This document shows, one piece after another, positions 16,236 to 25,275 of a DNA stretch of 61,020 nucleotides. This DNA is from Nocardia terrae (GTDB taxonomy: Bacteria > Actinomycetota > Actinomycetes > Mycobacteriales > Mycobacteriaceae), in contig NZ_WRPP01000018.1 in assembly GCF_009760405.1 (NCBI RefSeq), forward strand, positions 1 through 61,020, written 5' to 3'. Every line of letters begins with the position of its first letter. The stretch's first letter is position 1. Position numbers and translations under genes: made by a program. The notes under the pieces were generated by a model that was not told where the DNA came from, searched no databases, and worked only from the letters and a program-made list of their open reading frames with translations.

Positions 16236-17468
16236 TCATTCGAAGTCGTCCTCGGCAGTCGCTGGCTCGTTTCGGGCCGCGAGGAATTCGGCGCCGATGG
16301 TTTGGGGGACGTAGGGGAGGGGGTGGCCGAGTAGTTCGGTGGTGCGGTCGCGGATCAGCCATGTCGGGCTGTAGTGGGCGGCGTCCGAGTCGGGGGTGCT
16401 GCGGGTGCCGGGGGTGAACATGCCGGGGGGCATGTTCTGGGTGGAGGGTTCGGGGCCGTTCGGGAGTGAAGGCGACTTCGGTTGTGCGAGCTCAGGGTTC
16501 GGTGGGGTGGGGAAGCTGCGGCCGGGGTCTGGGGTTGGCGTCGGTGTGTGTGCGGGGGTCGGGATGGTTGGGCTGCCGGTCGGTGTGGGGGAGACGGGGT
16601 CGACGCCCGGGGTTGTGGTGGCGGGCCTGGTTTCGCTCCCGGAGGAAGCAGGGCGGTTTTCGGCTTCCGGGTCCGAGACGCCATGCGAATCAACGAGTGT
16701 GCCGGACGCCGGGGTGCGTGGATCGGCGGCAGGCGTCGAGTCATTCGACGGGGCAGGCGACGATGGCACCTCGGTGGGCCCTGTCCGGCGATCGGTGACC
16801 GGGTCGGGGGTGTGCGAACCGGCCGGTTGTGTGATCGTGTCCGGGTTCGAATCCGGTGTGCCGCCGGGATCTTCGGCGTTGTATGCCGTGTCGGCTCGGC
16901 CGCTTCCCGGAGTTGTGATCGGGAAGAAAGCTGGGATCGACGCGCCTGCGGGCGGGTAGATGGGGACGTAGTTGGCGTCGAGGGCTGCCAAGGCGAGACG
17001 GTATTGGTTGTCACGCTCGCCGGCAGAGCCGTGAGCCGGGGGCGGGGGCACGGTTTTTCGGAGGGCCTCCGCGCCGTAGGCGGCGGCGAATATGCGGTGG
17101 CCGGTGCCGTGGATGATCTCGGCTACGTCGGTGGCGTCGCGGACGAATTGGCGGGCGGCTGCTTCGGCGGCGTCGGCGAGATGACCTGCCATGCCGTCGG
17201 CGAGGGCCGACTGGACGGTGGTGTGCAGGGCAGAGGCGGCTCCGAACAGGCTGTCGGCGATGGTGACCCAGGTTTGGGCGGCGTGTTGCATGTCGCCGGG
17301 GCTCATGGCCTGGACGCTGTCATGGATCTGCTCGTGTGCGAGGTCGGGGAAATGCTCCAGGCAGGTGATGTAGTCGGGGTCGAGGCCGCGGTCGGTCAGG
17401 CGGGATTGGTCGTGCTCGGCACCCGATTGGCTCAGTCGGGCCCTGCGCCGCAAGGCTTCCGGATCCAT
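16236..17468 (-). CDS. ESX-substrate-like protein with Pro/Thr-rich C-terminal half
   Basis: Unassigned protein of 410 residues. The N-terminal 150 residues are predicted alpha-helical, with a WXG/PPE-like feel: DMQHAAQTWVTIADSLFGAASALHTTVQSAL, a Gly-containing turn (GMAGHLADAAEAAARQF) and a further helix. Residues about 190-360 are disordered and rich in Pro, Thr, Ser and Gly; the end has a short folded-looking tail (PTWLIRDRTTELLGHPLPYV). There is no signal peptide, consistent with type VII export or a cytoplasmic role. GGGAGG nine bases before ATG 17468 supports the start. No ESX machinery lies nearby. Function unknown. Confidence 0.75.
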   Translation of the reverse strand: MDPEALRRRARLSQSGAEHDQSRLTDRGLDPDYITCLEHFPDLAHEQIHDSVQAMSPGDMQHAAQTWVTIADSLFGAASALHTTVQSALADGMAGHLADAAEAAARQFVRDATDVAEIIHGTGHRIFAAAYGAEALRKTVPPPPAHGSAGERDNQYRLALAALDANYVPIYPPAGASIPAFFPITTPGSGRADTAYNAEDPGGTPDSNPDTITQPAGSHTPDPVTDRRTGPTEVPSSPAPSNDSTPAADPRTPASGTLVDSHGVSDPEAENRPASSGSETRPATTTPGVDPVSPTPTGSPTIPTPAHTPTPTPDPGRSFPTPPNPELAQPKSPSLPNGPEPSTQNMPPGMFTPGTRSTPDSDAAHYSPTWLIRDRTTELLGHPLPYVPQTIGAEFLAARNEPATAEDDFE

Positions 17469-17551
17469 CGGCGTCCTCCCATCGTCCGGCCCTCCCGAGG
17501 CATCGCTCGGTCTGTGAAGGCTTGGACGCGGGAGGCGGGGCGCGGGTTCCG

Positions 17552-18373
17552 TCAGGGCTTGCGGGCCTGCAGGGTGAAGGTCAGCGGCAGGCGTTCGCGG
17601 TGGTCGGTGAGCCGCCATTCGCCGAGGTCGTCGCAGATCATGCGACCGGGCAACGCCTCCCACGGGGTGCTGTCGTGCTCGACCAGCTGGGTGAGGGTCA
17701 GGTCGGATTGCAGGACGGCCTCGACGATCTCGCCGAGGCCGTGATTCCACTCGTTGGTGGTGGTGTGGGTGAGGGCGGAATCGGTGTCCACGTAGGTGGA
17801 TCCGTCGCTGAAGACCATCGGCTCGGCGGTCTCGAAGTACGGGTAGCCGATGGTGAGGGCGTCGGCGCGGGTCTCGTCGATCGACATGAGCATCGGGTGG
17901 CCGTCGCGGATGAACAGGCGCCCGCCGGGGCGCAGCAGGGCGGCGACGGTGTCGGCCCAGCGGCGGATGTCCGGGAGCCAGCACAGCGCGCCGATGCCGG
18001 TGTAGACGAGGTCGAATTGCCCCGCGCCCAGGGCGGATACGGCGTCGTAGAGGTCGGATTCGACGAAATCGATGGGCGTGGAGCTGGCCTCGGCGAGCTT
18101 GCGGGCCTCGGCGAGGGAGGCCGGGGAGAAGTCGAGGCCGGTCATGGTCGCGCCCAGCCGCGCCAGCGACAGGGTGTCGGTGCCGATGTGGCACTGCAGG
18201 TGGACCGCGCGCAGACCGCGGATGTCGCCGAGGCGGGGCAGATCGAAGCGGACCACCCCGCTCAGAAAGGAGGGATCGGACAGGAAGCTGTCCAGGGCGT
18301 AGTCGCGCGAGCCGGCGTGCAGGGGTGCGCGGTCGTCCCAGTTGGCGCGGTTGAGGCGGCGGTAGTCGCTCAT
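17552..18373 (-). CDS. Class I SAM-dependent methyltransferase
   Basis: Soluble 273-residue methyltransferase. Motif I is replaced by the LRAVHLQCHIGTDTLSLARLGA form, followed by TGLDFSPASLAEARKLA, the acidic motif IDFVESDLYDA, and FDLVYTGIGALCWLPDIRRWADTVAALLRPGG; these match the family of small-molecule methyltransferases common in actinobacteria. The C-terminal half (FSDGSTYVDTDSALTHTTTNEWNHG) probably forms the substrate lid. Substrate unknown. It is a single gene, downstream of and divergent from the metalloprotease gene at 18545. Confidence 0.83.
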   Translation of the reverse strand: MSDYRRLNRANWDDRAPLHAGSRDYALDSFLSDPSFLSGVVRFDLPRLGDIRGLRAVHLQCHIGTDTLSLARLGATMTGLDFSPASLAEARKLAEASSTPIDFVESDLYDAVSALGAGQFDLVYTGIGALCWLPDIRRWADTVAALLRPGGRLFIRDGHPMLMSIDETRADALTIGYPYFETAEPMVFSDGSTYVDTDSALTHTTTNEWNHGLGEIVEAVLQSDLTLTQLVEHDSTPWEALPGRMICDDLGEWRLTDHRERLPLTFTLQARKP

Positions 18374-18544
18374 GATGCTCGACTGTGCCACGGACGCGAC
18401 GGCCCGCCCAGCAGTTTTCACGGCTGCGTGTCGCGGGCGGCACGCCGGGAGCGGGCATCGCCTTCGCATCGACGTTGCGGGACCGGGGACTTCGCGCGAT
18501 ATCCGGGTGGATACTCGGGGCACGAGCGCGGTGCGGGAGGCGAG

Positions 18545-19990
18545 ATGGGGACGTCGCGGGTGCGGCTGGGGCTGGCCGTCGTGCTCCTGGTGGCGGGGGT
18601 GGCGCTCACCGGCTGCTCCGGGATGAGAGCGCCTGCCGCGCAGAATGTTTCGGCCCCGGTGACCACGAATCCGTGGGAACTGACCGGACAGACTTCGGCC
18701 GCCGGTCCCAGCGGTCCGCGCGCCGGGGTGCCCGACGCGGATCTGACGGCCGAGAACGGCGACGGCGGCCCGATCGACAAGCTGGCCCTCAATGCCATCT
18801 CCGATATCGCCGCCTACTGGAAAGACCAGTACGCCAAGTACTTTCCCGGCACCTTCGCGCCGGTCACGCGCTTCATCTCCTGGGATGCCACCGCCCCGCG
18901 CGCCCAGGCCGTCCAGTTCTGCCGCACCAGCACCTTCCAAGAGGTCAATGCCGCCTACTGCAGCCAGGATCAGACCATCGGCTGGGACCGCGGCACCCTG
19001 CTGCCGACGCTGGTGAAGAAGTTCGGGCAGATGTCGGTGGTCATGGTGCTGGCACACGAGTACGGGCACTCCGTGCAGGCGCAGGCCAAACTGAACGGCT
19101 ACTTCACCCCGACCGTGGTTCGCGAACAGCAGGCCGACTGCTTCGCCGGAGTGTTCCTGCGCGCGGTGGCGGAAGGGAATTCGCGCCACTTCACCCTCAA
19201 CACCACCGACGGGCTGAACGGCGTGCTGGCCGCGGTCATCTCCTTCCGGGACCGCGAACCCGGCGCGTCGCGCGACGAGCACGGCACCGCGTTCGAACGG
19301 GTCACCGCCGTGCAGATCGGCTACACCGACGGCGCGAGCGGCTGTAAAGCCATCACCCGCACCGAACTTCAGCAGCGCCGCGGCACCCTGCCCACCAGTT
19401 TCCAACCGGGAGACAAGGAACGGCAGCTCCCGGTCGACCAACCCGATCTGGCCCTGGTGGCGAAGTCGCTGGCCGAGAATTATCCGATCACGCCCGAACC
19501 GAGCTACGACTACAACGGAGTCACCGGCAACTGTCCGACAGTGACCGCGACCCAGCCGGTTTCGTACTGTCCGAGCACGAACGTCATCGGCACGGATATC
19601 CCCACCCTGGCCGAACGCGCGAGCTCGGGTGAGAAGGGCGAGCTGCTCTCGGCCATGGTGAGCGGCGATTACAACGCCTTCGTGGTGTTCGTCTCGCGCT
19701 ACATGCTCGCCGTCCAGCAGGCCCGCAGGCTCGGTATCACCGGAGCCGACACCGCGGGCCTGCGCGCCGCCTGTTTCTCCGGCGCGTACAGCACCAAGCT
19801 GAGTCGGCCCGGCAGCGACTTGCAGCTCTCCGCAACCGATCTCGACGCGGCCATTTCCGGTCTCCTCTCGGACGGCCTGGCCGCCGCCGACGTCGACGGC
19901 AATGTGGTGCCCAGCGGCTTCGTGCGCCTCGAGGCCTTCCGAACCGGCGTCCTCGACGGCGAGAACGCCTGTCTGCAGACGTACAAATAG
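18545..19990 (+). CDS. Secreted lipoprotein, putative neutral zinc metallopeptidase
   Basis: Exported, membrane-anchored protein of 481 residues. The signal peptide ends with a clear lipobox (LTGC24). The mature part has a zinc-protease motif HEYGH (171-175) followed by EQQADCFAGVFL, where the Glu would be the third zinc ligand, as in the YpfJ/neutral zinc metallopeptidase family. Several Cys pairs (FCRTST, AAYCSQ, NCPTV, SYCPST) suggest disulfides after export. The start is ATG 18545 after GGAGGCGAG. Substrate unknown. It is flanked by divergent and convergent single genes. Confidence 0.85.
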   Translation: MGTSRVRLGLAVVLLVAGVALTGCSGMRAPAAQNVSAPVTTNPWELTGQTSAAGPSGPRAGVPDADLTAENGDGGPIDKLALNAISDIAAYWKDQYAKYFPGTFAPVTRFISWDATAPRAQAVQFCRTSTFQEVNAAYCSQDQTIGWDRGTLLPTLVKKFGQMSVVMVLAHEYGHSVQAQAKLNGYFTPTVVREQQADCFAGVFLRAVAEGNSRHFTLNTTDGLNGVLAAVISFRDREPGASRDEHGTAFERVTAVQIGYTDGASGCKAITRTELQQRRGTLPTSFQPGDKERQLPVDQPDLALVAKSLAENYPITPEPSYDYNGVTGNCPTVTATQPVSYCPSTNVIGTDIPTLAERASSGEKGELLSAMVSGDYNAFVVFVSRYMLAVQQARRLGITGADTAGLRAACFSGAYSTKLSRPGSDLQLSATDLDAAISGLLSDGLAAADVDGNVVPSGFVRLEAFRTGVLDGENACLQTYK

Positions 19991-20159
19991 CATCCACACG
20001 ACTGTCAGCGGGCGTGTCAGGGCGGCGTCAGCGCCGTGTAAGCCGGGGCGGCGATAGTTATCCCATGAGCAGCGGCACCCCGGGGTTGTCCAACAGACAT
20101 CGCTCAACGGCTGCGCGTAGCGACAATGGCGTCGCGCGCCGGGGTGCCGCCGAATCTGC

Positions 20160-20999
20160 TCAGGCGGCAGGGATATGGGCTTCGAGCCAGTGGACCAGGT
20201 CGGTGAGGACCTTGTCCTGTTCGGGCTCGTTGTAGATCTCGTGGAACAGGCCGTCGTAGCGGATGACGGTCTTGTCCGTGGCGGCGGCGTGCTGCTCGAG
20301 CAGGTCGCTGCCGGTGGGGGAGGCGAGCCCGTCGTCGGTGCCGTGCTGGACCAGCAGGGGCGCGGTCAACCGGTCCATGTGCGATTTCACGAACTCGCCC
20401 GCGCGCAGCATTTCGCCGGCGGTGCGGGCGGGGACGCCGCCGTGATGGACCAGCGGGTCCTCGTCGTAGGCGCGCACCACCTCGGGGTCGCGGCTGACCA
20501 GCTTCGAATCCAGCTTGACCACGGGCAGATTCGGCAGGTACCTCGAGACCAGCGGGGCGGCCAGGCGCTGGACGGCATTGCCCGCCGCGATGTCGATGGC
20601 CGGGCCCGACAGCACGATGCCGGTCACCTCCGGCCGGTCGCGCACGGCCAGGTACGCGGTGGTGAGGCCGCCCATGCTGTGGCCGATGAGGAAGCTCGGC
20701 AGGCCGGGGTGGCGGCCGGTGGCGGTGGCGAGCAGGGTGCGCACATTGTCGGCGGCGTCGTCGAGTGAGCCGACATTGGCGCGCGGCCCCTCCGACTTGC
20801 CGTGCCCGGTGTGGTCGAGGGCGTAGACCGCGATTCCGGACCCGGTCAGCCGCTCGGCCACATGCGCGTACCGGCCGGAGTGCTCGGCGTATCCGTGCAC
20901 GATCTCGGCCACGGCGCGCGGTTCGCCGTCGGGCAGCCACGACTGCCAGAACACGCGGCCGCCCGCGCCCTGGAATTCACCGGTCTCCGTGCGCGTCAT
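20160..20999 (-). CDS. Monoacylglycerol lipase-type alpha/beta hydrolase
   Basis: Predicted to hydrolyse monoacylglycerols. The 279-residue protein matches Mycobacterium tuberculosis Rv0183 in length and landmarks: VHGYAEHSGRY (oxyanion segment), ALDHTGHGKSEG, nucleophile Ser108 in GHSMGG, VVKLDSKLVSRDPEVVRAYDEDPLVHHG, Asp222 in HGTDDGL and His252 in GLFHEIYNEPE. The catalytic triad is complete. No signal peptide. AGGGAAC precedes the ATG at 20999. Confidence 0.9.
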   Translation of the reverse strand: MTRTETGEFQGAGGRVFWQSWLPDGEPRAVAEIVHGYAEHSGRYAHVAERLTGSGIAVYALDHTGHGKSEGPRANVGSLDDAADNVRTLLATATGRHPGLPSFLIGHSMGGLTTAYLAVRDRPEVTGIVLSGPAIDIAAGNAVQRLAAPLVSRYLPNLPVVKLDSKLVSRDPEVVRAYDEDPLVHHGGVPARTAGEMLRAGEFVKSHMDRLTAPLLVQHGTDDGLASPTGSDLLEQHAAATDKTVIRYDGLFHEIYNEPEQDKVLTDLVHWLEAHIPAA

Positions 21000-21097
21000 C
21001 GCCGTTCCCTTCGAGTCGAGTGGTCACGCTCGGCGGATTCGGGAGAATTCGCCTGCCAGCGGAGCCATTCTCGCTCACCGATCAGGCACGGCGTCAA

Positions 21098-22678
21098 CTA
21101 CCCGAGGTGGGCGAGACGGTCGATAAGTAGGCGGTTGAACCGGATCAATCGGGCGTAGTCCACCCGGGAGATGCGCTCATCGGTGCCGTGGAATCGCTCC
21201 AGATCGGCGGCGTCCATCACGATCGGGGCGAAATTGCAGCGCGTGGCCGCCAGATCGTCGTAGAACCGGGAGTCGGTCGCGCCGGGCACCACACCGACGG
21301 TGACGGCGACACCCGGCACGAGTTCGCGGGCCAGGTCGGCGATCAGCTCGAAGTCCGGCCCCGCGGCCGGATCCGGTGACGGTTCCGACGCGGTCCCGTC
21401 GAGTTCGATGCTGACCGTCTTGTCGCGCACCACCTTCCGGCAGTGCGTGAGCACATCGGCCACCGAATCACCGGACAGGATACGGAAATTCACGAACGCC
21501 TCGGCCCGCTGCGGCAGTACGTTCGGCTTCACCCCGCCGCGGATCATGGTCGGCGCGGTGGTGGTGCGCACCAGCGCCTCGGTCTGCGGCCGGGCCGCCA
21601 GCGCCCGCGCCACCAGCGGGCCCGCCGTGGTCGCCAGCCCCATCAGGGTCCGCCGCGGCTCGGAGACGAATTCCCGCACCCGCCGCAGCATGTCGACCGC
21701 GACCGGCGTCAGCCGCAGCGGAAACGGATGATCCTGGATCCGCGCCACCGCCCGCGCCAGCCGCCCCACCGCGGTCTCGCGTCCCGGCATGGACGAATGC
21801 CCGCCCACATCCGACACCGACAGCCGCACGGTCGCGAAACCCTTCTCGCCCACCATGATCGTGGCCACCGGCACGTCGATGCCGTCGGCCACGCCCGTGG
21901 TGATCACGCCGCCCTCGTCCAGCAGCAGCCGGGCCCGCACCTCGGATTCCCGCAGCCGCTGCGCCATTCGCGCCGCACCACCTGTCCCGAAGATCTCCTC
22001 GTCGTGCCCGAAGGCCAGATACACGGTCCGCGCCGGGCGCACCCCGTCGCGCAGGGCCTGCTCGACGGCTTCGAAGATGGCCAGCACCCGGCTCTTGTCG
22101 TCGATAGCGCCACGGCCCCAGATGAATCGGTCATCCACCTTCCCGGCGAATGGCGGATACGTCCACCCGTCGACATCATCGACGGGCACAACGTCCATGT
22201 GCGCCAGCAGAATTGCCGCCGCCTGCTCATGATCCGGGGATTCTGGCCCGGCCGGGGAGGCCGCGACCTCGCTCGGAATCACGCCTCCCGTGCTCCCGTC
22301 CGGCGCGCCTGTCGTACCGGCGTGTTCCCGGCCGGCATCCAGATCCGCCGTGCGCGAACCGATCTCGGTGGATTTCAGCGGCGGCCGCGCCGAATCGGTC
22401 GCGGCGGGGACCCCCGCATCGGAGCTCGTGGTGCCCGCCCAGCGGTACAACCGGCTGTGGCCGAAGGTTTCCAGCGTCAGGTGGGTGTGGACGAGCGGGA
22501 ACGAGCGCTCGAGATGTTCGGCGAGCCGGTCGAACTCGGCGAGGTCGATGCGTTCGCGGTCCTCGTAGGAGACGGTGCGGCAGCGCAGGGCGGCTGCCAG
22601 GCGTTCGGCGGTGACTTCGTCGACGGCCGGGCCGTCGGGCGGCCTTCCCGCGAAGCGGTTCCGATCGGTGCGGGTCAT
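21098..22678 (-). CDS. M20 family metallopeptidase (PM20D1/carboxypeptidase S-like)
   Basis: Zinc-dependent exopeptidase or N-acyl-amino-acid hydrolase of 526 residues. Metal and catalytic motifs are intact: LLAHMDVVPV, IWGRGAIDDK, FGHDEEIFGTGGA, LLDEGGVI, and C-terminal FHGTDERI. The dimerisation domain carries VGGHSSMPGRETAVGRLA. Between residues about 85 and 150 it has a low-complexity Ser/Thr/Gly/Pro insertion not expected in the family core. It starts five bases after the stop of the CocE-like gene, so the two form an operon. Exact substrate unknown. Confidence 0.88.
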   Translation of the reverse strand: MTRTDRNRFAGRPPDGPAVDEVTAERLAAALRCRTVSYEDRERIDLAEFDRLAEHLERSFPLVHTHLTLETFGHSRLYRWAGTTSSDAGVPAATDSARPPLKSTEIGSRTADLDAGREHAGTTGAPDGSTGGVIPSEVAASPAGPESPDHEQAAAILLAHMDVVPVDDVDGWTYPPFAGKVDDRFIWGRGAIDDKSRVLAIFEAVEQALRDGVRPARTVYLAFGHDEEIFGTGGAARMAQRLRESEVRARLLLDEGGVITTGVADGIDVPVATIMVGEKGFATVRLSVSDVGGHSSMPGRETAVGRLARAVARIQDHPFPLRLTPVAVDMLRRVREFVSEPRRTLMGLATTAGPLVARALAARPQTEALVRTTTAPTMIRGGVKPNVLPQRAEAFVNFRILSGDSVADVLTHCRKVVRDKTVSIELDGTASEPSPDPAAGPDFELIADLARELVPGVAVTVGVVPGATDSRFYDDLAATRCNFAPIVMDAADLERFHGTDERISRVDYARLIRFNRLLIDRLAHLG

Positions 22679-22682
22679 GGAT

Positions 22683-24344
22683 CTAACCGCCCGACCTGGG
22701 AGGGAAGTTCATGGTCACAGTGGCATTGTTCACCACATCGGGGGCCAGGGAGACCGTCTTCTCGTTTCGCCACTTGGGAATCGATTCGCCCGCCTCACCC
22801 GGCAGGTCGGGCGTGCGGACGCTGCCGAGCAGGGGCAGGTGCAGCTGGGCCGAGGTGACGGTGACCGGGGCGAAGGCGGGCGAATGCGCCCACACGTCGT
22901 CGACCACGTCGGTGACGCGGACCCCGATGCGGTGCCCGGCCGGGATCGGCCAGTCCTGGGCCAGCAGCCGGACCTGTGTGGTCGGCGAGACCGGGGCGAT
23001 GCCGCGGGTGATGACCGTGGCGCGATTGTCCGGGGCGATGTCGTAGACCTCGAGGGCGACGGTCGCGGTGGCCGGGCCGTCCAGGGCGAGGGTGGCGGTC
23101 GGCGCGCCCGCCAGGTGCTGGTCCTGGTCGAGGGGCTGGGAGACGGTCCAGATCTCGCGGTCCGCGCCCGGGGTCAGGCCGCGATCGGTGTAGCGGCCGG
23201 TGCGCAGATCGAGGTCGACGGCCCGGCTGTCGGCGGGCGGCCACGCGGTCTCCGAACGCCAGCGGCCGTCGAACTGGCCGACGGTGATGCGCGGTCCCGG
23301 CACGGTGACGTCCTTGTCCGCCACGTGCTTGTCGAAGAACGCCAGCAGTTGCGCACCGAAGTCGGTCGCGCCGCATTTCTCCGTGCAGTCCCGGTGCCCC
23401 CACTGGCCGAACCACGCCTTGTGATCGCCGGGGCCGAGGCCGTTCCACAGCTGGAAGACCCGATCGGCCTTGGTGTTGTAGTCGACGAAACCCTGGCCCA
23501 GGAACAGCGGAATCGTATTGCCGCGCAACTTCTCCACCAGGTCGCGATCGCGCCACCACGCGGAACCGGCGTCATGGTCGGTGGTTTCGGCGAGGTAGTG
23601 CGAATAGCACGCCGGATCGATGCTCGACGCGTTCGCCTTGTACTCGGCCGAATCGGTCGGATAGGGGGGCGTGGAGGCGATCAGCAGATGCTCGAAGCCC
23701 GCGAAATCGCCCGGCCGGATACCGTTCTCGCTGATCGGCTTGAGCGAGAACTTCCACGCGACGCCCTGCATGTAAAGGTAGGCGTTGGGGTCCACCACCG
23801 GTTCGAAGGCGGCCACCGCGGCCAGCCCGGCGGGCCGCTCGGCCAAACCCATGAGCCCGGTCCACGCCTCGTAGGAGACGCCCTCCAACCCGACCTTCCC
23901 ACTCGACCACGGCTGTCCCACAGCCCATTCCACCGCCGTCTTCACATCCGAGCGCTCGCCGGGCCCGCCGAAATCCGGGCAGCCGTTGGAGCCGCCGAAG
24001 CCGCGCAGATCCACGATCACGTAGGTGTATCCGGCCTGCAGGAACATCGAGACCGGCAGATCCTCGGTGGACGGGCCGCCCTTGATCCGAGGTTCGCTCA
24101 GGTGCATGAGATGCGCGCGATACGGGCTGACGGTCATGATCACGGGGGTGCGCACGTCGTCGGCCATCCCGGCCGGGCGCAGCACGTCGGCGTGCAGCCG
24201 GGTGCCGTCCGCCGACGTGATGAACTCCTCGTGCCACTGATACTGCGGCGTATCGGCCTGCGCCCGTGCGGGCGCGCTCACCGCCCCCACCACCAGCAGC
24301 ACGCCGATCAGCGCGCGCCACATCACCATCCTCATGATCACCAT
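22683..24344 (-). CDS. Secreted CocE/NonD family hydrolase (X-Pro dipeptidyl-peptidase-like)
   Basis: Exported serine hydrolase of 553 residues. A signal peptide covers about residues 1-30 (ALIGVLLVVGAVSAPARAQA). The alpha/beta hydrolase domain shows VDLRGFGGSNG and nucleophile Ser157 in GVSYEAW, where the family usually has GxSYxG; a cap domain and the C-terminal jelly-roll domain (GHRIGVRVTDV) follow. Known members cleave acyl esters, cocaine or X-Pro peptides. Several in-frame ATG codons cluster at the start; 24344 has AAGG at good spacing. Cotranscribed with the M20 peptidase, suggesting processing of an amide or peptide-like compound. Confidence 0.85.
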   Translation of the reverse strand: MVIMRMVMWRALIGVLLVVGAVSAPARAQADTPQYQWHEEFITSADGTRLHADVLRPAGMADDVRTPVIMTVSPYRAHLMHLSEPRIKGGPSTEDLPVSMFLQAGYTYVIVDLRGFGGSNGCPDFGGPGERSDVKTAVEWAVGQPWSSGKVGLEGVSYEAWTGLMGLAERPAGLAAVAAFEPVVDPNAYLYMQGVAWKFSLKPISENGIRPGDFAGFEHLLIASTPPYPTDSAEYKANASSIDPACYSHYLAETTDHDAGSAWWRDRDLVEKLRGNTIPLFLGQGFVDYNTKADRVFQLWNGLGPGDHKAWFGQWGHRDCTEKCGATDFGAQLLAFFDKHVADKDVTVPGPRITVGQFDGRWRSETAWPPADSRAVDLDLRTGRYTDRGLTPGADREIWTVSQPLDQDQHLAGAPTATLALDGPATATVALEVYDIAPDNRATVITRGIAPVSPTTQVRLLAQDWPIPAGHRIGVRVTDVVDDVWAHSPAFAPVTVTSAQLHLPLLGSVRTPDLPGEAGESIPKWRNEKTVSLAPDVVNNATVTMNFPPRSGG

Positions 24345-24462
24345 TCGACCTTGGTGGTTGGGCCCGCCGCGATCCAGCCCCAGGAAACGGGGTGCCCGGG
24401 CCGTGTAACGGCCGCTCCGTTAGTCTCGGGATCAGCAATCGACAGCGAGGGGGAGCGCCGGA

Positions 24463-25179
24463 ATGTCCATCGAGACGCGGGCCGATGCGCAGGACGTCAC
24501 GGAATCGAGTCGGTTCCAGCCGGTTTCCGATCCACGGCCGAACGACTCGGTGTGGCCGGACATGGTGTGGCCGATCCCGGAGGGCACGGTGTTGACCGGT
24601 CGGTTCGTCGAGCTGACTCCGACCGACCCGGCGGCCGATGCGGGTGAGTTGTTCCGGGCGCTCGATCACGCCCGGGTGTGGGCGCATGTTCCAGGGCAGC
24701 CGGAGGACGCCGCCCAGTTCGAAGAGCGGCTGCGGCAACTGGACTCGCTCCCGGATTGGCAGGTCTGGACGGTGCGAACCCGCCGGGAGATCGGCGGGAA
24801 TCCGGCCGGGGCGATCATCGGCGTCACCGCCTACCTGGACGTGCATCAGCGGGACGCGCGGCTGGAGATCGGGTTCACCATCTACACCCCGTCGGTGTGG
24901 GGCGGCGCGATCAACCCGGAAGCCAAGCTGCTGCTGCTCGAGCACGCGTTCGAGACCCTGCGCGCGGGCCGGGTGCAGCTCAAGACCGATGTCCGCAATC
25001 ACCGGTCCCAACAGGCGATTTCCCGGCTCGGCGCGGTCTACGAGGGCACCCTGCGCCGACAGTTCCGGCGCGAGGACGGCACGATCCGCGACAGCGTGCT
25101 GTTCTCGATCATCGCCGAGGAGTGGCCGATGGTACGCGACCGCCTGGCCCGCCGGCTCGCCGGTTTTGGCGCGTCCTGA
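24463..25179 (+). CDS. GNAT N-acetyltransferase (RimJ/RimL type)
   Basis: Acetyl-CoA-dependent acetyltransferase of 238 residues. After a 35-residue leader come GRFVELTP, WTVRTRREIGGNPAGAIIGVTAYLDVHQRDARLEIGFTIY, the acetyl-CoA region SVWGGAINPEAKLLLLEHAFE, and the VQLKTDVRNHRSQQAISRLGAVYEGTLR segment characteristic of RimJ/RimL-like proteins. GGGGGAG lies nine bases before the ATG. Target unknown; this subgroup often acetylates protein N-termini, amino acids or drugs. Confidence 0.85.
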   Translation: MSIETRADAQDVTESSRFQPVSDPRPNDSVWPDMVWPIPEGTVLTGRFVELTPTDPAADAGELFRALDHARVWAHVPGQPEDAAQFEERLRQLDSLPDWQVWTVRTRREIGGNPAGAIIGVTAYLDVHQRDARLEIGFTIYTPSVWGGAINPEAKLLLLEHAFETLRAGRVQLKTDVRNHRSQQAISRLGAVYEGTLRRQFRREDGTIRDSVLFSIIAEEWPMVRDRLARRLAGFGAS

Positions 25180-25275
25180 CCGCACAGCGGCACCTTCTGT
25201 CCCCGGCGAAACGGCACGCGGCGCATAGGTTCTATACGAACCACAGCCGCACGACCGAGTTCGAAAGGGCAGCAC

